17,247 bases of DNA from Candidatus Omnitrophota bacterium. Lineage in GTDB: Bacteria > Omnitrophota > Gorgyraeia > Gygaellales > Profunditerraquicolaceae. Made by a program: the position numbers and the translations under genes. The stretch covers positions 1 to 17,247 of the forward strand of contig JAUYEC010000162.1 in NCBI GenBank assembly GCA_030691585.1. Direction: 5' to 3'. Under the pieces are notes generated by a model that had not been told where the DNA came from, did not search any database, and saw nothing but the letters and a program-made list of their open reading frames with translations. This document shows, in pieces, positions 1 through 7,080 of the stretch (within the stretch, counting starts at the first letter, position 1; every line of letters begins with the position of its first letter).

Positions 1-130
1 TCGGGGTAAACCCTTCGACTTCGCTCGGGGTAAACCCTTCGACTTCGCTCGGGGTAAACCCTTCGACTTCGCTCGGGGTAAACCCTTCGACTTCGCTCAG
101 GGTAAACCCTTCGACTTCGCTCAGGGTAAA
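1..130. repeat. 24-bp tandem repeat, five full copies plus a partial one
   Basis: Five head-to-tail 24-bp units lie at 1-24, 25-48, 49-72, 73-96 and 97-120, followed by a 10-base partial copy at 121-130. Each unit starts TCGGGGTAAACC (or TCAGGGTAAACC) and ends CTTCGC. Units 1-4 carry TCGGGG, while unit 5 and the partial unit carry TCAGGG; otherwise the copies are identical. There is no unique spacer between units, so this is not a CRISPR array. The array may continue beyond the window. The last partial copy overlaps the 3' end of the decarboxylase gene and supplies its stop codon. Each unit has a short outer inverted repeat (ACCC/GGGT), so weak hairpins are possible. The GAGCGAAGTCGAAGG core resembles a short repeat I recall from many environmental bacterial genomes. 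Confidence 0.95.
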
Positions 131-2091
131 GACAACCGGCCAAGGCGCCGGCTGAACCACTCAATGGTCCTTGCCAGCCCCTCTTTAAGCTCAACTTCAG
201 GCTGCCATTTCAGCAATTTTTTGGCCTTGGTTATATCGGGCCTGCGTTGACGGGGATCATCCTGAGGCAGGGGTTTATAGATTATTTTACTCTTAGTTCC
301 GGTCAATTTAACCACTAGTTTGGCGAATTCAAGAATAGTAAACTCACCCGGATTGCCCAGGTTAAGCGGTTCGTGCATCGGCTTGGCCATTAAGCGGATT
401 ATGCCCTCTACCAGGTCGTCAACATAACAAAAACTCCTGGTCTGCTCCCCCCTGCCGTAAACCGTGATCGGCTTTTGGCTTAAGGCCTGATAAATAAAAT
501 TGGGGACCACGCGGCCGTCTTTCATCCTCATGGAAGGTCCGTACGTATTGAAAATACGCACGATCCTGGTGTCAATATTATGCGTCCGGTAATATGCCAT
601 AGTGATGGCTTCGGCAAAGCGCTTTGATTCATCGTAACAATTACCACACCAAAGAACTTTGCCATTTCTTCTTACATATATTATATGGTTAGGCACATTT
701 ACACAATAAACATATCCGTCATATTTTTCTATAGTTCTCTTAGGATATAACGGAGTAAGAAAATCTTTTCGTTCGTCGGTTAAAATAAAAATTGCCTTAG
801 TGGCCCTTTTTTTATCCTTTATGCCTATGCTTCCACTCATGCCTAATTTCAGAAGAATCTCTTGCATATCGTTAAGTAGGCGAAAAGAACAGGAATAGAA
901 TTTCCTTCCATCGCTTGAGCCGTCTCCCAACATCATCGCCTCAAAAAGTATTCTTAATTGTCTTTGAGAAAGCGTTAAAAGCTCTCTGGGGATGTATCTG
1001 TCTTTTGATTTTCCGAATTGCCTAAGATAAGTATACAATTGTTTACTTAAAATTCTAAACTGCGCATTTTCTTCATAAAATTTGAAACCTAGTTTTTTAA
1101 GGCATTTTTTTATCTTATTTCTCTTCTCCGGCTTCTTTTTAGACTGCGAAACTAACACTGTACATATTTTATTTTCATAAGTTATATTATTAATAATTGA
1201 TTGTCTCTTATTCAAATAAGTGCAGCCTTCTGTAATAAAATATCCGAAAAATTCAAGCCATATATCCATGTCTATTTTCGCATGTTGCTTTGTCTTCGCA
1301 TTCTTGACCAAGGGTAAATAAAAATATTCTTTCTCATCTGCAACCCATCTGCCGGATTTTAATAATTCTGCCCTATCCCAACGAATACACTCAAAGGCCT
1401 CGATTAACCTAAATTTGTTTCTCTCTTTCTGCCTTACATACATTTTATGATTTGGCGTTACCAATAAATCTACCTTAGTATTTGTGAACCTAACAAGCTG
1501 GCCAATATATCTTTCCTTAATCATCTCTATTGGTTTTTGATATTCTATTTGAAATTTATCCTCGTTTAATGTTGTAATTTCGTCATCGCTCAATAAGTCG
1601 CTAAATAATTTCCAGCCCTCTTTTGTTAATACTTCCGTATCATCTGAAAAACAGCCGCGCACACCGACGGGATTGACATTGCCCCAGTAACTTTCTTTCT
1701 GGGGATGCTCCAGCGGGTCACCGTAAACTTCCGACGTAGAAGCCAGTAGGAATTTAGCTTTTTTTACCTTTGCCAGGCCCAAGGCGTTATGCGTACCCAA
1801 AGAGCCGACTTTTAAGGTTGGTATGGGATATTTCAGGTAATCTTCCGGCGATGCCAGGGACGCAAAATGCAGGACATAAGATACTGACCCCGCGATATCG
1901 ATCGGTTTTGCGACATTGTGCTTTTTGAACCTGAAGTTTCTATCACCTAAGAGGTGTTCTATGTTTTCCATGGTGCCGGTGATCAGGTTATCCAGGCAGA
2001 TCACCCGGGATCCGTCTTTAAGCAGCTGCTCGCATAAATGGGACCCGATAAAACCGGCGCCGCCGGTAACCACAATAGTAGGTTTAGGCAT
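121..2091 (-). CDS. uxs: UDP-glucuronate decarboxylase (UDP-xylose synthase) interrupted by an intein
   Basis: A short-chain dehydrogenase-type enzyme expected to convert UDP-glucuronate to UDP-xylose with bound NAD+ in the cytoplasm. The 656-residue product has an N-extein (1-146), an intein (147-484) and a C-extein (485-656); the joined exteins total 318 residues, normal for bacterial UXS. Visible features are the Rossmann motif GGAGFIGSH (10-18), the family block LASTSEVYGDPLEHPQKES (116-134), GNVNPVGVRG (137-146), and the catalytic YxxxK as Y486-D-E-S-K490. The ATG at 2091 has a GGAG ten bases upstream, and the gene overlaps the preceding epimerase gene by 8 bases, so they are probably co-transcribed. 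It is the last gene of the operon, and its TGA stop lies in the 24-bp tandem repeat. UDP-glucose dehydrogenase, encoded two genes upstream of the epimerase, would supply its substrate. A dTDP-glucose dehydratase-like role is less likely, because the EVYGDPLEHPQ signature is UXS-specific as I know it. Confidence 0.93.
   Translation of the reverse strand: MPKPTIVVTGGAGFIGSHLCEQLLKDGSRVICLDNLITGTMENIEHLLGDRNFRFKKHNVAKPIDIAGSVSYVLHFASLASPEDYLKYPIPTLKVGSLGTHNALGLAKVKKAKFLLASTSEVYGDPLEHPQKESYWGNVNPVGVRGCFSDDTEVLTKEGWKLFSDLLSDDEITTLNEDKFQIEYQKPIEMIKERYIGQLVRFTNTKVDLLVTPNHKMYVRQKERNKFRLIEAFECIRWDRAELLKSGRWVADEKEYFYLPLVKNAKTKQHAKIDMDIWLEFFGYFITEGCTYLNKRQSIINNITYENKICTVLVSQSKKKPEKRNKIKKCLKKLGFKFYEENAQFRILSKQLYTYLRQFGKSKDRYIPRELLTLSQRQLRILFEAMMLGDGSSDGRKFYSCSFRLLNDMQEILLKLGMSGSIGIKDKKRATKAIFILTDERKDFLTPLYPKRTIEKYDGYVYCVNVPNHIIYVRRNGKVLWCGNCYDESKRFAEAITMAYYRTHNIDTRIVRIFNTYGPSMRMKDGRVVPNFIYQALSQKPITVYGRGEQTRSFCYVDDLVEGIIRLMAKPMHEPLNLGNPGEFTILEFAKLVVKLTGTKSKIIYKPLPQDDPRQRRPDITKAKKLLKWQPEVELKEGLARTIEWFSRRLGRLSLP
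640..1653 (-). mobile_element. Intein with LAGLIDADG homing endonuclease in the UXS gene (338 aa)
   Basis: An in-frame protein-splicing element at residues 147-484 of the precursor. It begins with Cys147 (CFSDDTEVLTKEGW, block A). Block B is VTPNH, with Thr212 and His215. The C-terminal block F/G runs from VYCVNVPNH (461-469) to WCGN (481-484), and the +1 extein residue is Cys485. The penultimate residue is Gly483 rather than the usual His; I recall other phage-type and metagenomic inteins ending this way. Between the splicing blocks is a two-motif LAGLIDADG/DOD endonuclease: FFGYFITEG (281-289, acidic Glu288) and FEAMMLGDG (383-391, acidic Asp390). Both acidic residues are present, so the endonuclease may be active. 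The DNA is clearly AT-rich: 15 of 60 bases are G/C at 1021-1080, against 31 of 60 in the extein at 421-480. That supports acquisition from elsewhere. Confidence 0.94.
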
Positions 2092-3016
2092 TTTTAAAAA
2101 ACTCCACTGCTTTAACCAGGCCCGCGCAAAAATCCACGCGCGGAGTAAATCCCAGGTTTTTTTTAGAATTCGTCAGGTCTGCAAGGGTACGGAACACATC
2201 TCCCGGCCGTTTAGCCAATAAAACAGGTTTGATGTTTTTACCCATTATCTTATTCAGCATCTTCACCAGGTCCAGGACGCTGTAATCCCTGCCCGAAGCC
2301 ACGTTAAAAACGGAGCCTGCCGCGCGCGCTCTTGTCGCGGCCAGAATATTAGCATCCACCACGTTGGAGACAAAGGTAAAATCACGCGACTGCTTGCCGG
2401 TTCCGTAGATAGGCGGATGCTCGTCATTAAGCATACAAGTGATAAACTTAGGTATAACCACGGCATATTCGTCGTCTAGAGCCTGGCGCGGCCCGAACAC
2501 ATTAAAATAACGCAGGCTTACTGTCTCCAGCCCCCAATGGCAGCTGAATATCTGGCAATAATATTCTCCGGCCAGCTTACTAAGCGCGTATGGAGAAATC
2601 GGCCGCGGGAAAAATGACTCTTTTTCCGGAAAATCGCTGGTGTCGCCGTAGACCGAACTTGACGAGGCAAAAACAAACCGCCTTACCTTATGCTTTGCGG
2701 CTGACTGCAGCATATTCAGTGTCCCGCCGATATTGACTTCGTTATAGGACTGCGGGTCATTCATTGATTTCGGCACACTGCGAAGAGCAGCCTGGTGCAG
2801 GACAAAATCCATGCCCTTACAAGCCTTGTCGCAAGATTCCTTTGAACGTATGTCGGCGCGAACAAGCTCGATCTTGCCCATCACTTTTTTGATATTCTCT
2901 ATTTTACCGCTGGAAAAATTGTCCAACACCCGGACATGATGGCCGCGCCTGACCAACTCCTCGGTAATGTGGCCTCCGATAAAACCGGCGCCGCCTGTAA
3001 CCAAAAACCTGCTCAT
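2084..3016 (-). CDS. NAD-dependent sugar epimerase, WbpP/UDP-GlcNAc 4-epimerase-like
   Basis: A 310-residue extended short-chain dehydrogenase that probably inverts C4 of a UDP-sugar. The Rossmann motif GGAGFIG is at 8-14, the serine-rich strand ASSSSVYGD at 117-125, and the catalytic pair at Tyr143/Lys147 in SPYALSK. The block RSVPKSMNDPQSYNEVNI (79-96), then LRYFNVFGPRQ (168-178) and RDFTFVSNVVDANIL (211-225), resembles the WbpP/TviC branch acting on UDP-GlcNAc or its uronic acid, more than plain GalE; substrate is inferred. It starts at ATG 3016 in an ATGA overlap with the dehydrogenase stop, with AAGGTGG about eight bases upstream. That pairing with a WbpA-like dehydrogenase suggests a joint route to a UDP-N-acetyl-galacturonate-type sugar. 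Unlike both flanking genes, it carries no intein although its Tyr-x-x-x-Lys site is equivalent. Confidence 0.85.
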   Translation of the reverse strand: MSRFLVTGGAGFIGGHITEELVRRGHHVRVLDNFSSGKIENIKKVMGKIELVRADIRSKESCDKACKGMDFVLHQAALRSVPKSMNDPQSYNEVNIGGTLNMLQSAAKHKVRRFVFASSSSVYGDTSDFPEKESFFPRPISPYALSKLAGEYYCQIFSCHWGLETVSLRYFNVFGPRQALDDEYAVVIPKFITCMLNDEHPPIYGTGKQSRDFTFVSNVVDANILAATRARAAGSVFNVASGRDYSVLDLVKMLNKIMGKNIKPVLLAKRPGDVFRTLADLTNSKKNLGFTPRVDFCAGLVKAVEFFKNA

Positions 3017-5751
3017 AATAATACCACCTTTCCCGAATTGCTGCCCTTGTATACGCGGCGGGTATCAAGGATAAGTTTTGAATTTTTTAAAACTAAGTCA
3101 TAATCCACGGCTGAATGGTCAGTGGCGATAATCACAGCGTCAAATCCGGCTAAGGATCCTTTATTCAACTTTATTGACTTCATATCCAGATCATGCCAAT
3201 TTAAATATGGTATCAAAGGGTCATGATAAGAAACCCCGGCATTAAATTTGCGCAGTATCTCGACAATGCCCAGGCTCGGCGATTGGCGCAGGTCCAATAT
3301 ATCCTTCTTATAGGTAAGCCCGAGCACCAGGACCTTCGCGCCGGCTAAGGCCAGCCCCCTGACCTTTAGAGCCTCTTCCAGGCGCTTAACTACGTATTCC
3401 GGCATAAAATTTATCACATCCGACGCCAGCTTAATAAAGCGCGAACGGAAACCCGCATGCCTGGCTTTCCAGTAAAGATACAACGGGTCTTTGGGGATGC
3501 AATTATGCACGACAATGCCGTAAGAAGTAACAAAAGAATGTGGTTTATCTGTTTCAACGGAATAGACCCAATCCCCTTTAGTTTCACTAATAGACCTTAC
3601 TTTTACGACAGCAAATTTATCAATCTTCTTAAATGTTTTATTCCTAGGCCTGTTTTTATTCAATTCTAAATACTTCTCGATGATCTCTCTCTTCTTTCCC
3701 CTGAACATATCCCTGAAAAAAGCTAATTGCCGATAACCAAATATGGAAAGCGCATATTGGCGCTTCTTAAACGTAGAAACAATATTAAGATCATGTAATA
3801 AAATAATCAACTGCTGAAACAGCGTTTTGCTGGAAGTAAAAAAACTGATGTTTGCGGTATTGACATTGTGGAAAAATTCTTTCTCATTCTTACGGTAGCG
3901 CCATTTTCCAAAGAAATGCTCCACGCATCCGTCTCCGTTGAGTAAACCGGAAACCAGCGCTTTTTTCCTGGATAAATCTAGGCTAAAAAGACGTTCGGGG
4001 ACGCTCATCTCATAACAATTTGCGCCGCAGCGCAATATATCCCGGATTAAAAAACCAAAAAGGTTTGAAGAAACCTTTATGCAGGAAGTGTGCCATCTTT
4101 TGGATTCGTAAATAGATGTCCTGATCCCCAAAGGACGCAAGATGCTTATTACATCTTCAATGTATTCTTTTTCCGAACGATTAAAAGAAAATCTTATCCT
4201 GGCGGATTTGTCTTTAGTATAGCATCCTTCGCTCAAATAGTACCCGATGAGACGACAAAAGTCTTCGCTCAGCTCGATTACCGCGGGCATTTCACTGCAA
4301 CTAGGACCCCGGCCGCTGACAAGTTTAAGCCGCGAGTGGTCAATCTTGACTAATTCCTCCAGCCTGTAGAAATACGTCAAAGGCAAAACATTATCGGAGA
4401 AATAATCCCAGCAGGTATCGGACAATTTACCTTGGTTGTCCTGACGCACGATCGTTTTTATCTCTAAAGCGTAATCTTTCCAGGAAAAACCAACCGGCCT
4501 GACCCGAATCTTCTCGATGAGCCCGACTCCATTTTTTGCAATCTCTTCTATTATATCTATATTTGCGACAGCGGCCCTACGGCTGTCAAAAGACGGTAAC
4601 TTCAAGGATAAAGGCAATAAGTCACCTTTTAATAAATCCTTGGCATATTTTAATTGCCAGGACTTACCTGTATATACAAACATAGGATGTAAATCCGTAA
4701 CCTTAAGATGGCGCCCGTCTTCAGTAGTAATATCAAACATCGGGCCGTTATATGGCCTGGCTGAAGCGGCCACAACTTTCCTAAAGATACTTCGTCTTTT
4801 GACGGGGTCGAAAGAAAGTATCTCGGTATCATCTTTTCTATCACGGATATAATCTATAAATTCCGGAATACGCATTGTTTTTAGAGAGTAGCCATCTTTA
4901 ATAAAAACTGTTTCGTTCTTGTCTAAACAATGCCCACCCACGCCCGGCCCGGGATAAAAAGGCATAAAACCGAACGGCTTGGTCGATGCCGCGTCAATTA
5001 CTTCCCAGATAGCAATACCCATTTTATGCGCCATCATCGCCAGCTCATCAATAAGGCCGATGTTGACCAGGCGAAAAGTATTCTCCAACAATTTCGTGAA
5101 CTCCGCAACCCGCGCACTTGATACCGGCACAACTTTATCAATTATATTTTTATAAACCAGCGTGGCAAGCGTGGTCGCCTCGGGGCTTATGCCGCCGACA
5201 ACCTTGGGTATCTTATGCACCGGATAAAGAAGATTACCCGGGTCTATCCTCTCCGGAGAAAAACTCAGATAAAAATCCCGTCCGTGTTTAAGTCCGGCTG
5301 CCTCCAATAACGGAAGTATCACCTCTTCGGTCGTTCCGGGATAAGTCGTGCTTTCTAATATCACCAGGCTGCCCGTCTTTATATTTTTAGCAATGGATTT
5401 TACCGCCTGTCTTATATAGGTGATATTCGGGTGGTATTTCCTTTTTAAGGGCGTAGGAACGCAGATGATAATAACATCGCGGTCCGCCAGCGGCGAAAAA
5501 TCTCCTTTGGCCGTAAATTTTCCGGAGTCCAGCGCGGCCCTCAGCTCTTTGGTAGAGATATCCGTGATATAAGACGTTTTTTTTCTGATATTCTCCAGCC
5601 GGCCCTTGTCTATTTCTATCCCCAGGACATTGATGCCCTTCTTGGCAAATGCCAACGCCAAAGGCAGGCCCACATAACCCAGGCCCACGACCGCGATATT
5701 TGCTTTTTTTGCCGCAATCTTCTTCTTCAATATGTCAAAATTCGCAACCAT
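3013..5751 (-). CDS. wbpA: UDP-N-acetylglucosamine 6-dehydrogenase (WbpA-like) interrupted by an intein
   Basis: A nucleotide-sugar dehydrogenase that oxidises C6 of a UDP-amino sugar to the uronic acid in two NAD+-dependent steps. The 912-residue precursor has an N-extein (1-274), an intein (275-750) and a C-extein (751-912); the exteins join to 436 residues, the usual WbpA length. Visible features: NAD-binding VVGLGYVGLP (21-30), VPTPLK (98-103), LESTTYPGTTEE (132-143), SFSPERIDPGN (163-173), and GFMPFYPGPGVGGH (261-274) running after splicing into CIPKDPLYL (751-759). Cys751 is the family's catalytic thiol. The C-terminal domain has GLTYKKDILDLRQSPS (811-826). The FYPGPG.GGHCIP form points to the UDP-GlcNAc/ManNAc group rather than UDP-glucose; the exact substrate is inferred. 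ATG 5751 lies 2 bases after the preceding stop, with a GGGGAGAGG-type ribosome site. The gene is coupled to the epimerase by an ATGA overlap. Confidence 0.92.
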   Translation of the reverse strand: MVANFDILKKKIAAKKANIAVVGLGYVGLPLALAFAKKGINVLGIEIDKGRLENIRKKTSYITDISTKELRAALDSGKFTAKGDFSPLADRDVIIICVPTPLKRKYHPNITYIRQAVKSIAKNIKTGSLVILESTTYPGTTEEVILPLLEAAGLKHGRDFYLSFSPERIDPGNLLYPVHKIPKVVGGISPEATTLATLVYKNIIDKVVPVSSARVAEFTKLLENTFRLVNIGLIDELAMMAHKMGIAIWEVIDAASTKPFGFMPFYPGPGVGGHCLDKNETVFIKDGYSLKTMRIPEFIDYIRDRKDDTEILSFDPVKRRSIFRKVVAASARPYNGPMFDITTEDGRHLKVTDLHPMFVYTGKSWQLKYAKDLLKGDLLPLSLKLPSFDSRRAAVANIDIIEEIAKNGVGLIEKIRVRPVGFSWKDYALEIKTIVRQDNQGKLSDTCWDYFSDNVLPLTYFYRLEELVKIDHSRLKLVSGRGPSCSEMPAVIELSEDFCRLIGYYLSEGCYTKDKSARIRFSFNRSEKEYIEDVISILRPLGIRTSIYESKRWHTSCIKVSSNLFGFLIRDILRCGANCYEMSVPERLFSLDLSRKKALVSGLLNGDGCVEHFFGKWRYRKNEKEFFHNVNTANISFFTSSKTLFQQLIILLHDLNIVSTFKKRQYALSIFGYRQLAFFRDMFRGKKREIIEKYLELNKNRPRNKTFKKIDKFAVVKVRSISETKGDWVYSVETDKPHSFVTSYGIVVHNCIPKDPLYLYWKARHAGFRSRFIKLASDVINFMPEYVVKRLEEALKVRGLALAGAKVLVLGLTYKKDILDLRQSPSLGIVEILRKFNAGVSYHDPLIPYLNWHDLDMKSIKLNKGSLAGFDAVIIATDHSAVDYDLVLKNSKLILDTRRVYKGSNSGKVVLL
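3502..4929 (-). mobile_element. Intein with LAGLIDADG homing endonuclease in the WbpA-like gene (476 aa)
   Basis: An in-frame protein-splicing element at precursor residues 275-750. It opens with Cys275 (CLDKNETVFIKDG, block A). Block B is VTDLH, with Thr352 and His355. It closes with block F (VYSVETDKPHSF, 729-740) and block G (GIVVHN, 745-750), which has the canonical penultimate His749 and terminal Asn750. The +1 residue is Cys751, the enzyme's catalytic cysteine. The central region has two DOD motifs: LIGYYLSEG (501-509, Glu508) and SGLLNGDG (601-608, Asp607), so homing activity is plausible. It is longer than the UXS intein, with about 100 extra residues between block B and the first endonuclease motif (roughly 380-495) that I cannot assign. 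Base composition is mixed: 17 of 60 bases are G/C at 4141-4200, but 28 of 60 at 4561-4620. I recall an intein in a homologous dehydrogenase of Methanocaldococcus jannaschii. Confidence 0.95.
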
Positions 5752-5753
5752 AA

Positions 5754-7049
5754 CTAAAGGCCTCTCCCCACTCCGACATAAGTAAATCCCATTTTTTTCA
5801 TCGCCGCCGGATCATAGATATTGCGGCAATCAACGACAAGCGGCCTTTTAAGTAGTTTTTTAACCTTAGCAAAATCAAGCTCCTTGAATTCATTCCACTC
5901 TGTGACCACCACAAGGCAATCCGCCCCGCGCGCGGCCTCGTACGGATCTTTACAAACCCTGACGCCTTTTAGGGCATCGCGGGCTTTACTGCTGACCTGG
6001 GGATCATAGATCTTCAACGCGGCACCTTCAGCCTCCAGCATCCTGATCAGGCCCAGCGACGGGGCATTACGGATATCGTCGGTATCAGGCTTAAAAGCCA
6101 GGCCCAATACAGCGATAGTTTTATCCTTAATGATCCACAAAACGTCTTTTATTTTTTTAAGCACAAAGGCCCGTTGTTCCGCATTTATATGCCTGACACT
6201 TTTTAAGAGGTCAAAACTATAGCCTATTTTCTCGGCGATACTGATAAAGGCATCCAGGTCCTTAGGGAAACACGAACCGCCGTAACCGAGCCCCGCGTTT
6301 AAAAATTCCCGGCCGATCCTTCTGTCCAGCCCCATGCCTTCGGCGACTTCCAAAACGTCGGCGCCCACCTTATCGCATATACGCGAGATAGCGTTGATAA
6401 ACGAGATCTTGGTGGCAAGGAAGGCATTGGAGGCGTGCTTGATCAGCTCCGCGCTCTTAATGTTAGTGACCACTATCGGGGCGTTCAACGGTTTATATAG
6501 AGATTTCAGGATGTTCGCGGCTTTAATTGATTCAACACCGACGACTATTCTGTCCGGATGCATAAAATCGCTTATGGCCGAGCCTTCCCTTAAGAATTCG
6601 GGGTTGGAGGCAACATCAAAATGCGTCTTTTTCTTGATGTAGGTAGAGATGGTATGTTTTACCCAACTGCCGGTCTCAACCGGCACCGTGGACTTTTCCA
6701 CGATCAAGCGGTAACCGTCCATATGCAAGGCAATGTTACGCGCGACATTCTCTATGCCGGTAAGATCGGCCTCTCCGTTATCCATTGAGGGGGTGCCTAC
6801 GGCGATAAAGATGATCTCGGAAACCTTGGCTGCCTCTTCAATACTGGAGCCGAACCGCAGCCTTTTTTTGGACACGTTTTGGGCGATCAGCTCTTTGAGC
6901 CCCGGCTCGTATATGGGGATAATGCCTTTCTTTAACCCGGCAGTCTTTGTCAAATCACTATCAACACAAAGCACACGGTTGCCTAATTCCGCAAGGCAGG
7001 CGCCGGTAACCAAACCCACATAACCCGAACCTACTATTGAAATATTCAC
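5754..7049 (-). CDS. ugd: UDP-glucose 6-dehydrogenase
   Basis: Oxidises UDP-glucose to UDP-glucuronate with two NAD+, feeding the UDP-xylose synthase further down the operon. With a GTG start at 7049 the protein is 431 residues, typical of the family. This start is chosen because GGAGGA lies seven bases upstream and the NAD-binding motif VNISIVGSGYVGLV begins immediately; a longer in-frame extension to 7178 would run into lptD and adds no family sequence. Seen motifs: GSGYVG (7-12), VGTPS (84-88), EKSTVPVETG (118-127), SNPEFLREGSA (148-158), KHASNAFLATKISFIN (204-219), and the catalytic block GLGYGGSCFPKD with Cys260. The C-terminal domain contains LGLAFKPDTDDIRNAPS. Unlike the next gene, the GGSC active site is not split by an intein. 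It starts 31 bases after lptD stops. Confidence 0.95.
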   Translation of the reverse strand: MNISIVGSGYVGLVTGACLAELGNRVLCVDSDLTKTAGLKKGIIPIYEPGLKELIAQNVSKKRLRFGSSIEEAAKVSEIIFIAVGTPSMDNGEADLTGIENVARNIALHMDGYRLIVEKSTVPVETGSWVKHTISTYIKKKTHFDVASNPEFLREGSAISDFMHPDRIVVGVESIKAANILKSLYKPLNAPIVVTNIKSAELIKHASNAFLATKISFINAISRICDKVGADVLEVAEGMGLDRRIGREFLNAGLGYGGSCFPKDLDAFISIAEKIGYSFDLLKSVRHINAEQRAFVLKKIKDVLWIIKDKTIAVLGLAFKPDTDDIRNAPSLGLIRMLEAEGAALKIYDPQVSSKARDALKGVRVCKDPYEAARGADCLVVVTEWNEFKELDFAKVKKLLKRPLVVDCRNIYDPAAMKKMGFTYVGVGRGL

Positions 7050-7080
7050 TTTGATATCCTCCGAAATCCTGCCGCGTCCA

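Noticed and set aside
1..130. CRISPR array at the left edge
   Set aside because: The 24-bp units abut directly with no spacers, and no cas gene is present.
640..4929. Reading the long uxs and wbpA genes as gene fusions or frameshift artefacts
   Set aside because: The frames are uninterrupted, the inserts have Cys1, TxxH and terminal Asn followed by Cys, and excision joins the family alignment exactly.
640..4929. Group I or II introns in the two interrupted genes
   Set aside because: The inserts are fully open in frame with the host gene and encode splicing-protein motifs at both ends, as inteins do; RNA introns need not stay in frame.
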